DNA from: Streptomyces sp. NBC_00464
GTDB lineage: Bacteria > Actinomycetota > Actinomycetes > Streptomycetales > Streptomycetaceae
NCBI RefSeq assembly: GCF_036013915.1
Contig: NZ_CP107899.1
Span: 8,398,001-8,462,000, forward strand
Direction of reading: 5' to 3'
DNA length: 64,000 bases
The notes below the pieces were generated by a model, which saw only the letters and a program-made list of their open reading frames with translations, searched no databases and had not been told where the DNA came from. Each line of letters opens with the position of its first letter. Position 1 is the first letter of the stretch. This document shows positions 42,255 to 50,614 of the stretch, piece after piece. The position numbers were made by a program, and so were the translations under genes.

Positions 42255-42319
42255 ACTGTCACAACTCGTTCTCACTCAAAAGTGGAACCAGGCGTGTTCT
42301 GGGAAATGTTTGTGACAGT
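42255..42319. promoter_or_regulatory. candidate res site of the Tn3-family element
   Basis: ACTGTCACAA (42255-42264) and its exact inverted copy TTGTGACAGT (42310-42319) flank an A/T-richer stretch directly upstream of the resolvase gene (ATG 42330). Resolvases bind inverted half-sites upstream of their own gene, so this is a plausible recombination and autoregulation site. Confidence 0.6.
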
Positions 42320-42329
42320 ATCCGGGGTC

Positions 42330-43298
42330 ATGACGGACCCTCTGATCGCACTCATGTCCGAAGCGGACGACGTCGAGCGCCACCCCTGCCCACGCTGTAA
42401 CGCTCAGCCAGGCTCACCCTGCCGCTCGCGTTCCGGCGCGGTTGCCGGGACCTACCACACCGGCCGCTTCACCAAGGTGCCCCGGCTCGCGAAACTCCTG
42501 CGCGTGCCCACCCCCGCCGACCGCGGCCCCGGCCAGCCGTGGCGGCCCGGTACCCCGGCGCCCGCGCCTGTCGATCACGACACCCCGACCGCGGACATCC
42601 GCATCGGGTACGCGCGGTGCTCAAGCCTCACCCAGGAACTCCAGTCGCAGCTCGACGCGCTCGCCGGACACGGCATCCCACGGGACAAGATCTTCGCCGA
42701 GAAGATCAGCACCCGGATGCGGGTCCGCCCGCAGTTCGAGGCCGCGCTCGCCGCCGCGAGGGAGATCAAGGCCCACGCCCCGCACTGCCGCGTCATCTTC
42801 ACGGTGAACGAGATGAAGCGTCTGGGACGCGACGCCGCGGAGCTGACCGCGCTCGCCGACCACCTCACCGCCCACGGCCTGGTCCTGGAAATGCTCGCCG
42901 GCCCTCTCCAGGGGATGTACGACCCCAGCGGACCGGGGCGCCTACTGTTCGGGTTCTTCGCAGCAATGGCGGAGACGGAACGGGAGAACATCCGGGAGTC
43001 CACCCTCGAAGGGCTGGACGCCGCGGCCCGCAAGGGCAAGCACGGCGGCCGACCGCCGGTCATCACCGACGACATGCTGCACACCGTGCTCCGCCGCCGC
43101 GCGAACAGCGAGACCGTCGAGGACATCCAGCCCGACCTCCTCATCCCCACTGGCCGCCGCAAGGGACAGAGCCCCAGCCTCTCCAGCATCTATCGGGCGC
43201 TGGCCGAGCACGAGAAGACCCAGGCGTACCCGGAGGCCGTCGAAACGGCACACGCCGACTTCGCCGCCCTCCAGCAGCGCGACCGCAGCCCCAAGTAG
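42330..43298 (+). CDS. tnpR: serine recombinase (resolvase), with N-terminal zinc-finger-like segment
   Basis: 322 residues from ATG 42330; an in-frame start at 42282 would extend it into the res-like site. Residues ~15-35 (CPRCNAQPGSPCRSRSG) are a Cys-rich zinc-finger-like motif found in actinobacterial recombinases. The resolvase domain follows: IRIGYARCSSLTQELQSQLD with the nucleophile Ser, FTVNEMKRLGRDAAELTALA with catalytic Arg residues, and FGFFAAMAETERENIRESTL. An HTH end (KHGGRPPVITDDM, PSLSSIYRALAEHE) completes it. It resolves cointegrates of the Tn3 element. The extra Cys module and C-terminal region make it longer than classic TnpR (about 185 residues). Confidence 0.88.
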   Translation: MTDPLIALMSEADDVERHPCPRCNAQPGSPCRSRSGAVAGTYHTGRFTKVPRLAKLLRVPTPADRGPGQPWRPGTPAPAPVDHDTPTADIRIGYARCSSLTQELQSQLDALAGHGIPRDKIFAEKISTRMRVRPQFEAALAAAREIKAHAPHCRVIFTVNEMKRLGRDAAELTALADHLTAHGLVLEMLAGPLQGMYDPSGPGRLLFGFFAAMAETERENIRESTLEGLDAAARKGKHGGRPPVITDDMLHTVLRRRANSETVEDIQPDLLIPTGRRKGQSPSLSSIYRALAEHEKTQAYPEAVETAHADFAALQQRDRSPK

Positions 43299-43347
43299 TT
43301 ACTCAGCGCTACACACCACCTGGCGGTAGCTATACGAGAACAGGGCC
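43297..43347 (-). repeat. right terminal inverted repeat of the Tn3-family transposon
   Basis: Reverse complement starts GGCCCTGTTCTCGTATAGCT. It is 48/51 identical to 29565-29615. The resolvase stop codon lies at its inner edge. Confidence 0.92.
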
Positions 43348-43352
43348 TGCCC
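43348..43352. repeat. right target-site duplication TGCCC
   Basis: Direct repeat of 29560-29564 at the outer edge of the right terminal repeat. Confidence 0.9.
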
Positions 43353-43364
43353 GCAGCTCTTCCA

Positions 43365-43640
43365 ACGCGTCCTGCTGGTCCACCTGCACATACTCGGAGC
43401 GGCCTTCGGCTCCGCGCGACCAGTTCAACCCGCGACGTACGAGTACGGCGGGTTGAACTGGTAGACGCCGGGTCGGCGCTTCAGCACGATTCCGTGGTCC
43501 ATGACGTCCTGGTGCGCCGGGTTTGTCGCGGCACGTCCAGGATCGCCGCCATGTCGTCCTGGGTGAGAGGGATCTGCCCGCCGGCCCTCTGACCGGCGAT
43601 CAGCCGCAGGGGCAGCGCTTCGCCCGCCATTCCGCCCTCA
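43365..43640 (-). pseudogene. 5' part of a RepL-like gene interrupted by the Tn3 element
   Basis: Minus-strand pieces read [37 protein letters not shown], then, in a shifted frame, DHGIVLKRRPGVYQFNPPYS and, after another shift, SEYVQVDQQDALEELRA. This is a RepL-type winged helix (the GVYQFNP wing). A deletion near 43500, and an insertion at 43419-43462 that forms a 15-bp inverted repeat, both disturb the frame. The last piece joins in frame, across the transposon, to 29420-29559. The gene may have been decayed before the transposon entered. Confidence 0.55.
43419..43462. repeat. 15-bp perfect inverted repeat in the RepL-like relic
   Basis: ACCAGTTCAACCCGC (43419-43433) pairs exactly with 43448-43462 across 14 bases. 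One arm lies in the codons for YQFNPP and the other appears to be an inverted duplication that causes the frame break. Confidence 0.6.
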
Positions 43641-43735
43641 CCCACCTCGGAGAGCAGGGCGCCTCCCTGCTGATGTTGATGGGGAAGTCCCAGCACAAGA
43701 AGCCGGAGAACGTCCGCCGCTTCCCGTGCCGTCGG
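43606..43735 (+). pseudogene. tyrosine recombinase C-terminal fragment
   Basis: Plus-strand codons read [20 protein letters not shown] then [16 protein letters not shown]. This is the HxxR...GKSxHKxxENVxRY region of a Streptomyces integrase, with the Tyr replaced by Phe or lost at the break. It is truncated on both sides and overlaps the minus-strand RepL-like relic boundary. Confidence 0.6.
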
Positions 43736-43841
43736 TGTACGCGCGGCCGAACCGCAGTCCAGTCCGTGGCCACCGCCGCAGTGACGGCTCCGCCGCCCTG
43801 GGGGGCCGGCTCGCAGGGGCGCTGCGAGCGGGCCACGTTTT

Positions 43842-45926
43842 CTACAGGTCCGGGTGCTCGCCCGGTTCGCAGAGCCGGCGGATCTCCGTCGGCGACAACA
43901 CGCCGGCATAGGTGCGTACTTCGTCCACGTCGCCGTCGAGGTGGTGGGACCCGCCCTGCCCCGCGCCGTCCCGGCCGACCTGGAGCGCTCGGTAGGCATT
44001 CCAGGCGTCGGTCGCGGAGTACGGGGCGCTGTCGGCGAGGGTCCCGTCGACGAAGAGGCGGACCTGGCCGGCCTTGCTGTCGTACTGCACCGCGAGGTGG
44101 TGCGTTCCCTCGCCGTAGAAAGCGGTCAACCTGGTCGCCGGTGCCTCGGCGGTGTCGGCATGGGCAAAGACGGCTTCCCAGGTGGTGTCGCTTCCCCGGT
44201 AGCGCAGGGTGAAGGCGTCGGCCTCGTCGCCGCCCTGGGCGAGGATCGCCATGTCCTGTTCGGGCAGCCACTCGTGCAGCCGTACCTGGGCCGTGACGGT
44301 GTAGCTCCGGTCGGTGTCGACCTGGTGCCCGTCGCTGTCGAGGTAGTCACCGTCGCCGTCGAGCGAGATGCTGCCCTCGCCGGTCAGTGGGTCGGTCGTG
44401 TCCAGGTGTGCGTCGCCGGAGAGGATGAGGCTCTGGCTTCCGCCGGCATCCGGCGTGTCGATGTACGACTCGTCGGTGCGCACGGTGTTCATCGCCCAGT
44501 ACCCAGTGCGCTGCGGTGTGCGGTGGCCGATATCGGCGATCTCGTCGGGCAGCACGATCCGGTCCCAGACGCGGACATCGGCAATGTCTCCGTGCCAGGC
44601 GCCGGTCCAGTGGATGCCGTCGTCCTCCATTTCGCGCCCGATCTGCAGGTATCCCTGAGTGCCGTCGGGGACGGCGGCGTCGCCGGATCCGGCGAGGGCG
44701 CCGTCGACGTAGAGCTGCGCGGTCCCGGTCACCGGGTTGTAGACGCCGGTGAGGTGGGACCAGTCGCCCGGCATCGGGGAGCCGCCCGTGATGCGGGTCG
44801 CCCCGGCCGTCCCGGGGAGGGAGAAGGTGAAGGAGGGCTGTCCGTCCTCGCCGAGCGCCGTGCCCAGAGAAAAGTTGGAGGGTGCCAGAAAGCCGGTCTG
44901 GCTGACCGCCGTCATGCCCAGGTCGGTTTCTTCGGGACGGACCCACGCGCTGACGGTGAAGGTCTTGGTGGAGTCCGCGGCGCCGGTCTCGGCCACGAGA
45001 CCGGCGCCGTAGGAGCCGTCGAACGCGGCGGCACCCACGGCGGTCGTGCCGCTCGGGCCCTCAGCGCCGAAGGTGACGCCCGCCTTCAACCAGGCCGGCG
45101 TCCCGCCGGCAGCCGCCTCGGCGCTCATGGAGCCCACGGGGTCGTCCAGCTTCCACCGGGCGACGTCGCCCGCGGGCGAGCCGACCAGGATGGTGTACCG
45201 GGTGGGCTCGCTGACGTTCCCCGCCCCGTCGACCGACTGGACCTCCAGGGTCGTCACTCCCGGGGAGGGCGGCGTCAGCCGCACGGTCACCGGCCCACCG
45301 CGCTCGTCCGGTCGCGCGGTGGCCGCGACCGCCCCCACACCGAAGGCGTAGCGATACGCGGTGACGTCGGGAGAGGCCGAGGCGAAGGTGAAGGCCGGGT
45401 AGCGCCCCACGGCGTCCACCCACTCGTCGCTGCCGAGCGGTATGTCCGACGAGGTGACCTGAGGCGCGGCTGGTGCGTGGCCGTCCTTGACGTACTGGCA
45501 CCGGCCCTGGTGCAGCGAGTCGCTCCAGGGGCCGTAGCCATCGGCATCTTTGGCCCGTACCCGCCAGCTGACCGGTCCCTCCGGGACCGTGTCCGGAACC
45601 GTCCAGGAGAACGCCGACCCGTCGGCCTTGAACGTGGTGGCGGCCCGCAGACGACTCGGCTCTGTGGAGCCCTCGGTGTTCCAGGTGACTTCGAACTGCG
45701 CGCTGACCGGATCGCCGTCGGGGTCGTTCAGTACGGCCCTCAGGGTGGGGGAGAACCGCACCTCGGTCGGCGTGACCGCATCACAGGGCCGGTCCCCCGT
45801 GGCCAGTTGGTCGAGGGACGGCCGTGCCGGCCGCTGCCCGGACAGCGCGAAGGCCGGCAGCGAGGTGCCCATGGCCATCCCTGCGGCAAGTACGACGGTC
45901 AGTGCGCGAAACGTGGTTCTTGGCAC
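43842..45926 (-). CDS. secreted LamG-domain protein (694 aa)
   Basis: Starts at GTG 45926 with CGGGAG upstream. Signal peptide: [21 protein letters not shown] fibronectin-like region follows ([53 protein letters not shown]). Then come two LamG/concanavalin-like domains: [20 protein letters not shown] with [20 protein letters not shown] and [10 protein letters not shown]; then [20 protein letters not shown] with [20 protein letters not shown]. The same order occurs in the 1,442-aa protein at 57215-61543, which precedes an RHS toxin. Here no RHS gene follows, only recombinase debris, so its partner has probably been lost. It acts at the cell surface. Confidence 0.85.
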   Translation of the reverse strand: MPRTTFRALTVVLAAGMAMGTSLPAFALSGQRPARPSLDQLATGDRPCDAVTPTEVRFSPTLRAVLNDPDGDPVSAQFEVTWNTEGSTEPSRLRAATTFKADGSAFSWTVPDTVPEGPVSWRVRAKDADGYGPWSDSLHQGRCQYVKDGHAPAAPQVTSSDIPLGSDEWVDAVGRYPAFTFASASPDVTAYRYAFGVGAVAATARPDERGGPVTVRLTPPSPGVTTLEVQSVDGAGNVSEPTRYTILVGSPAGDVARWKLDDPVGSMSAEAAAGGTPAWLKAGVTFGAEGPSGTTAVGAAAFDGSYGAGLVAETGAADSTKTFTVSAWVRPEETDLGMTAVSQTGFLAPSNFSLGTALGEDGQPSFTFSLPGTAGATRITGGSPMPGDWSHLTGVYNPVTGTAQLYVDGALAGSGDAAVPDGTQGYLQIGREMEDDGIHWTGAWHGDIADVRVWDRIVLPDEIADIGHRTPQRTGYWAMNTVRTDESYIDTPDAGGSQSLILSGDAHLDTTDPLTGEGSISLDGDGDYLDSDGHQVDTDRSYTVTAQVRLHEWLPEQDMAILAQGGDEADAFTLRYRGSDTTWEAVFAHADTAEAPATRLTAFYGEGTHHLAVQYDSKAGQVRLFVDGTLADSAPYSATDAWNAYRALQVGRDGAGQGGSHHLDGDVDEVRTYAGVLSPTEIRRLCEPGEHPDL

Positions 45927-46465
45927 GATACGACTCCCGGTCGGTCAGCACGGGGACCCGCGTCATGGCATGGCCGAAACGGGCGGCCCGCCATCCGGCC
46001 CGTCCCCCCTCGCAGGTGAAGCACTGTCACCAGCACCCCATCCGCCCCGTCGTGACCTTATCGGCGAGGTGTGACAGCCGCTCCGATTTGCGGACCAGGC
46101 GGACCAAGGGGCCGCCGCACGGTGGAAGGTCACCCCGTGACGTGGAGCTGGAGATGCGGGTCGCACGGCTGCCCGTCGCCCATCGGCCGCACCGACTGAC
46201 CGATCAGGGTCCGGGGTACCGCTGCACCTGCCGCGAAGTCGTCCGTGCCGGTGCTGACGCGCAGCTGCGCTTGGCGGCCATGCCCGCCGAGGCTCCGTAC
46301 AAGCCTGAGCATGACGGGCCGCACACTCCCTCGCACCGACTTGACGGGGGAAAGCCAGGTTCCGCGGCCTGATGACGTCGGCCGCCGTCTCTGTCCCGTG
46401 GCGTGTTCGGTCCCGTTCAGTCCCGCATAGAGAAATGCCAGGTCAGCATGGGTGAACTCTTCTTC
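45927..46465. other. intergenic stretch
   Basis: No supported gene. A plus frame at about 46140-46372 (LEMRVARLPVAHRPHRLTDQ, GPGYRCTCREVVRAGADAQL) is protein-like, but the start is unclear and no family is recognised. Confidence 0.35.
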
Positions 46466-46813
46466 CACGGGACTAACGGGACTGAACTCTGGGGTTATCA
46501 CCTATATATGTACTGTCATGTACACGCGGGCGCGCACATACAAGTAGTGCTCTATGCGGCTCATAACTGACAGTTTCAGTCCCGTCAGTCCCGTGCATCG
46601 GGTCCGTAAGCCCCTGACCTGCCGGTATGTGGAACGGGACTGAAACCCTCAGCGGCTGACGGGACTGAACTTCCGACGGCACCGCCCCCCAGGCCAGCTT
46701 GCGCGGGGCTGACGGGACTCAACTTTCGGGACACGGCGAAGAAGCGCTTCTGTGGCCGGGTGAGTGGACTACGCTCTGTTTCGCAATGCCGACAGTTCAG
46801 TCCCGTCAGCCCC
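46466..46813. repeat. six iteron-like repeats, candidate replication origin or operator array
   Basis: The core ACGGGACTGAACT (or its complement) occurs six times: 46475-46488, 46572-46588 (reverse), 46633-46646, 46654-46672, 46707-46726 (one mismatch) and 46794-46813 (reverse). Extra half-sites (CGGGACTAA at 46468, CAGTCCCGT at 46586) lie beside the first two. Longer copies share GGCTGACGGGACTGAACTT. An A/T-rich island with a TGTAC/GTACA palindrome (46490-46525) lies among them. The array is upstream of the primase-helicase gene, as in iteron-controlled plasmid origins. Confidence 0.7.
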
Positions 46814-47073
46814 GTTGAGCCCGCACCTCTCCATGAGGCCGTGGCAGGTGGGGCGGACTGGGCGACATGGTTCCAGTACGTATCGCGACAAGGACAGCCG
46901 TTGCCCCGTCAGCCCGAACCCCTGCCGACCGGGTCCGCCGCGTCGCCGGACCACGGCGTTGCCGGCCAGGAGACCTCCCAGGACAGGCGGGTGGCCCCGT
47001 CCTCAGGAGGCATGACCGTCCGCTGTGTGCCGAACGTGGATGCCGGGCACCGAGTCCATCTTCGAGGACGGTC

Positions 47074-48624
47074 ATGAACGCCGAGCCGGCGCGCTTCGAC
47101 GCGCAGAGGGCAGCCGAACAGATCCATGAACACAGCCGCAGCCTGTCTCCGGAACAGCCGCTTCTGCCCGCTCAGCAGTCGGACGCCCGCTACCCGGCCG
47201 CCGACACCACAAGAGTGTTGCCAGATGCGCTGACCGACCGCGGCAACGCGAAGCTGTTCGCCCGTCTCTACTCCGACCAGTTCCGCTACGTGGTCGGCAT
47301 GGGATGGCACTCCTGGAACTGCTACCGATGGAAGCTGACCGGCGGCGAGGAGGCAGCGGTCTGGGCGGCCGGCGACATGGCGGAGAGCTTCGCCGAGACC
47401 GACCCGAAGGGCCGCTTCAGCAACCGGGAAGTCGCTGCGCACCGCAAGCGCTCGGAGTCCACGGCCGGAGTGAAAGCGATGCTGTTCCAGGCCCAGGCAG
47501 CCCCCGGCATGCGCCTGGACCCGCAGGTCCTGGACGGTGATATCTACGCGCTGTGCACGCCGGGCGGGGTCGTCGACCTGCGTACCGGGAAGCTCAGCGA
47601 CCCGGACCCGCTGAACGACATGCACTCGCGCGCCACCCAGGTCGCCCCCCGGGACATCCCGATCCCGCGGTGGAAGAGGTTCCTCAACGACACCTTCGGT
47701 GAGGACGAGCAGGGACTGGAGACCACCCGCTTCCTGCACCTGCTGCTCGGCTACTCCATCACCGGCGACGTCGGCGCCCAGGTCCTGCCCTTCCTCTACG
47801 GCACCGGCGCCAACGGCAAGTCGGTCCTGCTGGAGGTGATCACCCAGATTCTGGGTGACTACGCCAATGCCGCGCCGCCGGGCTTCCTGATGGAGAAGGG
47901 GAAGTTCGCCGAGCACAGCACGGAGCTGACGGAACTGCACGGCCGGCGGATCGTGGTGTGCAGTGAGCTGAAGCAGAACGACAAGTTCAATGAGTCCCGC
48001 GTCAAGCTCCTGACCGGCGGCGACAGGATCACTGCCCGCCGTATGCGGCAGGACTTCATGACGTTCCGGCCGACGCACAAGCTGTGGCTGCTGGGCAATC
48101 ACCGTCCCGAAGTCGGCACCGGCGGGCACGCGTTCTGGCGCCGTATCCGTCTCATCCCGTTCGAGCGGACCGTCCCGAACGAGCTGAAGATCGACAACCT
48201 TGCCGCCGAGCTTGTCCAGGACGAGGGCCCGGGGATCCTGCAGTGGCTGATCGAGGGCGCCCGCCTCTACCTGACCACCCGAGACCCGCTGACCGGGCCG
48301 GACTCCGTACGGATGGCGACCGCGGCGTACGAGACGACCGAGGACCACATCGGCCGTTTCCTCACCGAACGCTGCACCCGGTGCGCTGACGGCCGTCCGA
48401 ATCCGGACCTGCGTGTCGAGCAGAAGCTGCTGTACGAGGTGTACGGCCGCTGGTGCTCGGAGGAGATGATCCGCCCGTCGACGAGCCGGGCTTTCGCCGG
48501 CCGTATCCGCCAGGAGCTCGGCCTGACCTCACCGGCGGACATGATCAAGAACAACGCGACCAAGCTCTACCCGGGCCTTGCACTCCTTGCTGAGGACTGT
48601 GACGGAGAAGGAGCACCGTCATGA
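47074..48624 (+). CDS. phage/plasmid primase-helicase, P4 family (SF3 helicase)
   Basis: 516 residues from ATG 47074 with GAGGA upstream; the frame extends back to 46867 without signals. The N-terminal D5_N-like region includes FRYVVGMGWHSWNCYRWKLT and GDIYALCTPGGVVDLRTGKL. The SF3 helicase has Walker A LPFLYGTGANGKSVLLEVIT, Walker B-region HGRRIVVCSELKQNDKFNES, and the C motif FRPTHKLWLLGNHRPEVGTG. A conserved FWRRIRLIPFERTVP follows. These proteins unwind and help prime replication of phages, ICEs and plasmids. No archaeo-eukaryotic primase domain is present in frame. The iteron-like array lies just upstream. Confidence 0.88.
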   Translation: MNAEPARFDAQRAAEQIHEHSRSLSPEQPLLPAQQSDARYPAADTTRVLPDALTDRGNAKLFARLYSDQFRYVVGMGWHSWNCYRWKLTGGEEAAVWAAGDMAESFAETDPKGRFSNREVAAHRKRSESTAGVKAMLFQAQAAPGMRLDPQVLDGDIYALCTPGGVVDLRTGKLSDPDPLNDMHSRATQVAPRDIPIPRWKRFLNDTFGEDEQGLETTRFLHLLLGYSITGDVGAQVLPFLYGTGANGKSVLLEVITQILGDYANAAPPGFLMEKGKFAEHSTELTELHGRRIVVCSELKQNDKFNESRVKLLTGGDRITARRMRQDFMTFRPTHKLWLLGNHRPEVGTGGHAFWRRIRLIPFERTVPNELKIDNLAAELVQDEGPGILQWLIEGARLYLTTRDPLTGPDSVRMATAAYETTEDHIGRFLTERCTRCADGRPNPDLRVEQKLLYEVYGRWCSEEMIRPSTSRAFAGRIRQELGLTSPADMIKNNATKLYPGLALLAEDCDGEGAPS

Positions 48625-48776
48625 TGACGACTGGCACACGGTGGCCTGGGGAAGAACGACCGTACGATGGGTGGTGCTTTCGTCAGCAGTTCCGCTCGTT
48701 CCACCGAAGGAGCGACGGAATGAATGCAAGACCTGTCGGCGGGCAGCCGGCCGCAGACAACCAGGAGGCGAAGTGA
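48621..48776 (+). CDS. small ORF between the primase and the next gene
   Basis: 51 codons from ATG 48621, which overlaps the primase TGA, to TGA 48776, which overlaps the next GTG (48773). It reads MMTTGTRWPGEERPYDGWCF, then RQQFRSFHRRSDGMNARPVG. No family. Double overlap suggests a translated linker in one operon, but the frame PPKERRNECKTCRRAAGRRQ in another phase also looks protein-like, so one of the two may be a relic. Confidence 0.4.
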   Translation: MMTTGTRWPGEERPYDGWCFRQQFRSFHRRSDGMNARPVGGQPAADNQEAK

Positions 48777-49162
48777 GCGCGATCCCACGGGAAGGCGATC
48801 TCGCCCAGGAAGCCGAAGTCGTCTGGCTGGAGAGCACCGAAGACCTCGACTACGTCCGCCAGGCCCTCGACAAGGTCACCACCCGCCGGGGCAAGCCCCG
48901 CTACGAACGCGACGGCCGGCTCGTCGGCTACACCAACCTCGCTCCCACCGCGCCGCGGCTCCCGGACAGCGGCCTGTTCCCCCGACGCACGTTCTACCTC
49001 CTGCCACACGACCGTCCTAACCGGCCCGACGACCCTGACGGTCCCTACGCGGTCGGCTCGCCCCTCGAAGCCGTTGACCCCCGAACCATCGACGTGGGCA
49101 AGACCGGCGCCAAGACTGCCCGGTCCCAGGCCACCGCGCAGATACAGGCCGCTTCCACCTGA
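48773..49162 (+). CDS. hypothetical protein of the replication module
   Basis: 129 residues from GTG 48773 with AGGAGGCGA just upstream. VSAIPREGDLAQEAEVVWLE, STEDLDYVRQALDKVTTRRG, KPRYERDGRLVGYTNLAPTA, RTFYLLPHDRPNRPDDPDGP. It is soluble, probably with one helix pair and a beta hairpin. No family is recognised. It is the last gene of the primase operon; an IS481 relic follows. Confidence 0.6.
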   Translation: MSAIPREGDLAQEAEVVWLESTEDLDYVRQALDKVTTRRGKPRYERDGRLVGYTNLAPTAPRLPDSGLFPRRTFYLLPHDRPNRPDDPDGPYAVGSPLEAVDPRTIDVGKTGAKTARSQATAQIQAAST

Positions 49163-49239
49163 GACTGAGTGCCGCTTCGGGCTGCCCCGAGGCGGCACCC
49201 CTGCGTACGTGGCCAGACCGCCGCCGTGAAGAAGGTCTT

Positions 49240-49666
49240 TGCGGCACGTAGTGCATGAGTTTGCCGGGTCGGTCGCGTTCGTAGCGGCGTATGACGTGGC
49301 CGTTGGCCCGGTCGAGATGACTGAGCCGGGCCAGGCCGAAGCGGACCAGCATGCGGTGCACAGTGGAGGGCACCAGGCCCACCAGGTGAGCGATGCGGGC
49401 CGGTCCCCACCGCCGTGTGAGGCGGACCTTGATGATCCGGCGTTCGGTCCGGGTCGGCGTGCGCCGAGGACTGTGGCGGGGCGGCTGGAACGGTCGCTCA
49501 TCCCCGCCTCACCGAGTTTGCGGTATCGCCCGGCCCGCCGCTGGGTTGTGGTCGGCGAGACCTGGAACCGCTCCGCTGCCTGGCGCAGAGCCCATCCGTC
49601 ATCCATCACGCAGCGGGCCAGCCGCAGACGTCCGGTCTCGGTCAGAGGTGCATTACGGTGGGGCAT
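49240..49666 (-). pseudogene. IS481-family transposase N-terminal part, frameshifted
   Basis: From ATG 49666 the minus strand reads MPHRNAPLTETGRLRLARCV, DDGWALRQAAERFQVSPTTT, QRRAGRYRKLGEAGMSDRSS (double HTH of IS481). After a frameshift it continues LVGLVPSTVHRMLVRFGLAR and LSHLDRANGHVIRRYERDRP, stopping near GKLMHYV. The DDE domain is absent. The outer end near 49770-49790 (CCCTGGACAGAACA) is a probable terminal repeat of the element. Confidence 0.75.
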
Positions 49667-49967
49667 GAGGGCCTTTCGGGCTGGTGTAGACGTCGCAATC
49701 CACACCGAACCCGGAAGGCCCTCATGCGTTCAAGATCACCAAGCCGAGACCTGCATCACCGTCCACAACCTCCCTGGACAGAACACCTAGGGCCTGCCCG
49801 ACCCGCCCGTGAGGGCCCGAGGCCTGTGGACAAGCGGAAAGGCTGGGCAGGTCAGAGGTCATTCCACGCCCGACAACAGAAACACCGACCCGCTCATGCG
49901 AATCCATCACTTGCTAACTGAGCCAGTGGATTCAGGAGGTGTCTCGGGCCATTGTATATTTCGAACT

Positions 49968-50471
49968 TTATGACCCGGCAAACGGAATCGGATCACCTTC
50001 CAAAGGAAGGTGATCGCGGTAGTACTCTGACTCGAGCCAGTCCTCCTTGACGAGCAGAGGCCTCGACATTCGCACGCCATCGACCTCCTGTGAGCGCAGA
50101 AGGACCCCCAGGTCAGTCAAAGCCAGGGAGCCATCGGAGGTGTACAACAAGCAACCTCCGTATTCGGCGGCGTAGTCGAGGAGGAATTGGTGCGTCTGCT
50201 CAGGGTCGTGGCCGGCTAGTGCGAAACCTTCCAATAGGACCTGCGGGCCCATGGCTGCATTCAAAGCAATGCACGCAAGGCTGCCTGCGTCGTAGAACGC
50301 CTGTACCCCGTTGGCGAACTCTTCTTGTTCGTAGGGACCATCCGTCACTTTCTGTGCCTCTGATACTCCGAGCGCTGCGGCGACCTCAGCTGAGGTCATC
50401 CCGTACCGCAGGGGCCCGATTCCAGCTCCAGGAATGAGCTCCCAGTGCTCCCGGCTTTCGTTTCCACTCAC
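49968..50471 (-). CDS. candidate immunity protein for the RHS deaminase toxin
   Basis: 167 residues from ATG 50471 (MSGNESREHWELIPGAGIGP). Motifs: LRYGMTSAEVAAALGVSEAQ, FYDAGSLACIALNAAMGPQV, LLEGFALAGHDPEQTHQFLL, GDPIPFAGS at the end. It is acidic and soluble. It lies directly downstream of the RHS toxin gene on the same strand, separated by a hairpin at 50541-50578. The position is that of an immunity gene. The sequence is not a family I can name (Imm1 is the common partner of SCP1.201-like deaminases, but the match is not evident), so the role is inferred from position. Confidence 0.6.
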   Translation of the reverse strand: MSGNESREHWELIPGAGIGPLRYGMTSAEVAAALGVSEAQKVTDGPYEQEEFANGVQAFYDAGSLACIALNAAMGPQVLLEGFALAGHDPEQTHQFLLDYAAEYGGCLLYTSDGSLALTDLGVLLRSQEVDGVRMSRPLLVKEDWLESEYYRDHLPLEGDPIPFAGS

Positions 50472-50540
50472 GTAACCCGCCCCTTCGAGTAGCCACCCGG
50501 CTCAGCGACATGCTTGAGACAAGGCAACATAGTGACACTC

Positions 50541-50578
50541 GGAGTGGCCGAGCACCAACTGGGGCGCTCGGCCACTCC
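50541..50578 (-). terminator. perfect 13-bp hairpin between RHS and immunity genes
   Basis: GGAGTGGCCGAGC (50541-50553) pairs exactly with 50566-50578. On the minus strand it follows the RHS stop (50615) by about 36 bases. It implies that the candidate immunity gene has its own promoter, or is expressed by read-through. Confidence 0.7.
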
Positions 50579-50614
50579 GTGATTTCTGTATGGTCAATCT
50601 ACGGCATGATTGCC

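Larger units (their letters stand above)
29565..43347. mobile_element. 13.8-kb Tn3-family transposon with NLR-like cargo
   Basis: Defined by 51-bp terminal inverted repeats (48/51 identical) and flanking 5-bp direct repeats TGCCC. Content in order: tnpA (split by a nested element), a small helical protein, a STAND-TPR NTPase, a res-like site and a serine resolvase. This is the replicative Tn3 set (transposase plus resolvase) carrying a probable defence pair. The intact target duplication indicates a simple insertion that has not been rearranged. With tnpA interrupted, the element could now move only with transposase supplied in trans. Confidence 0.9.

Noticed and set aside
46764..47073. An ORF upstream of the primase-helicase that might extend it or be a separate gene.
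   Set aside because: The translation is Pro/Arg-rich and featureless, overlaps the last iteron-like repeat and lacks a ribosome-binding site, whereas ATG 47074 has a good one.
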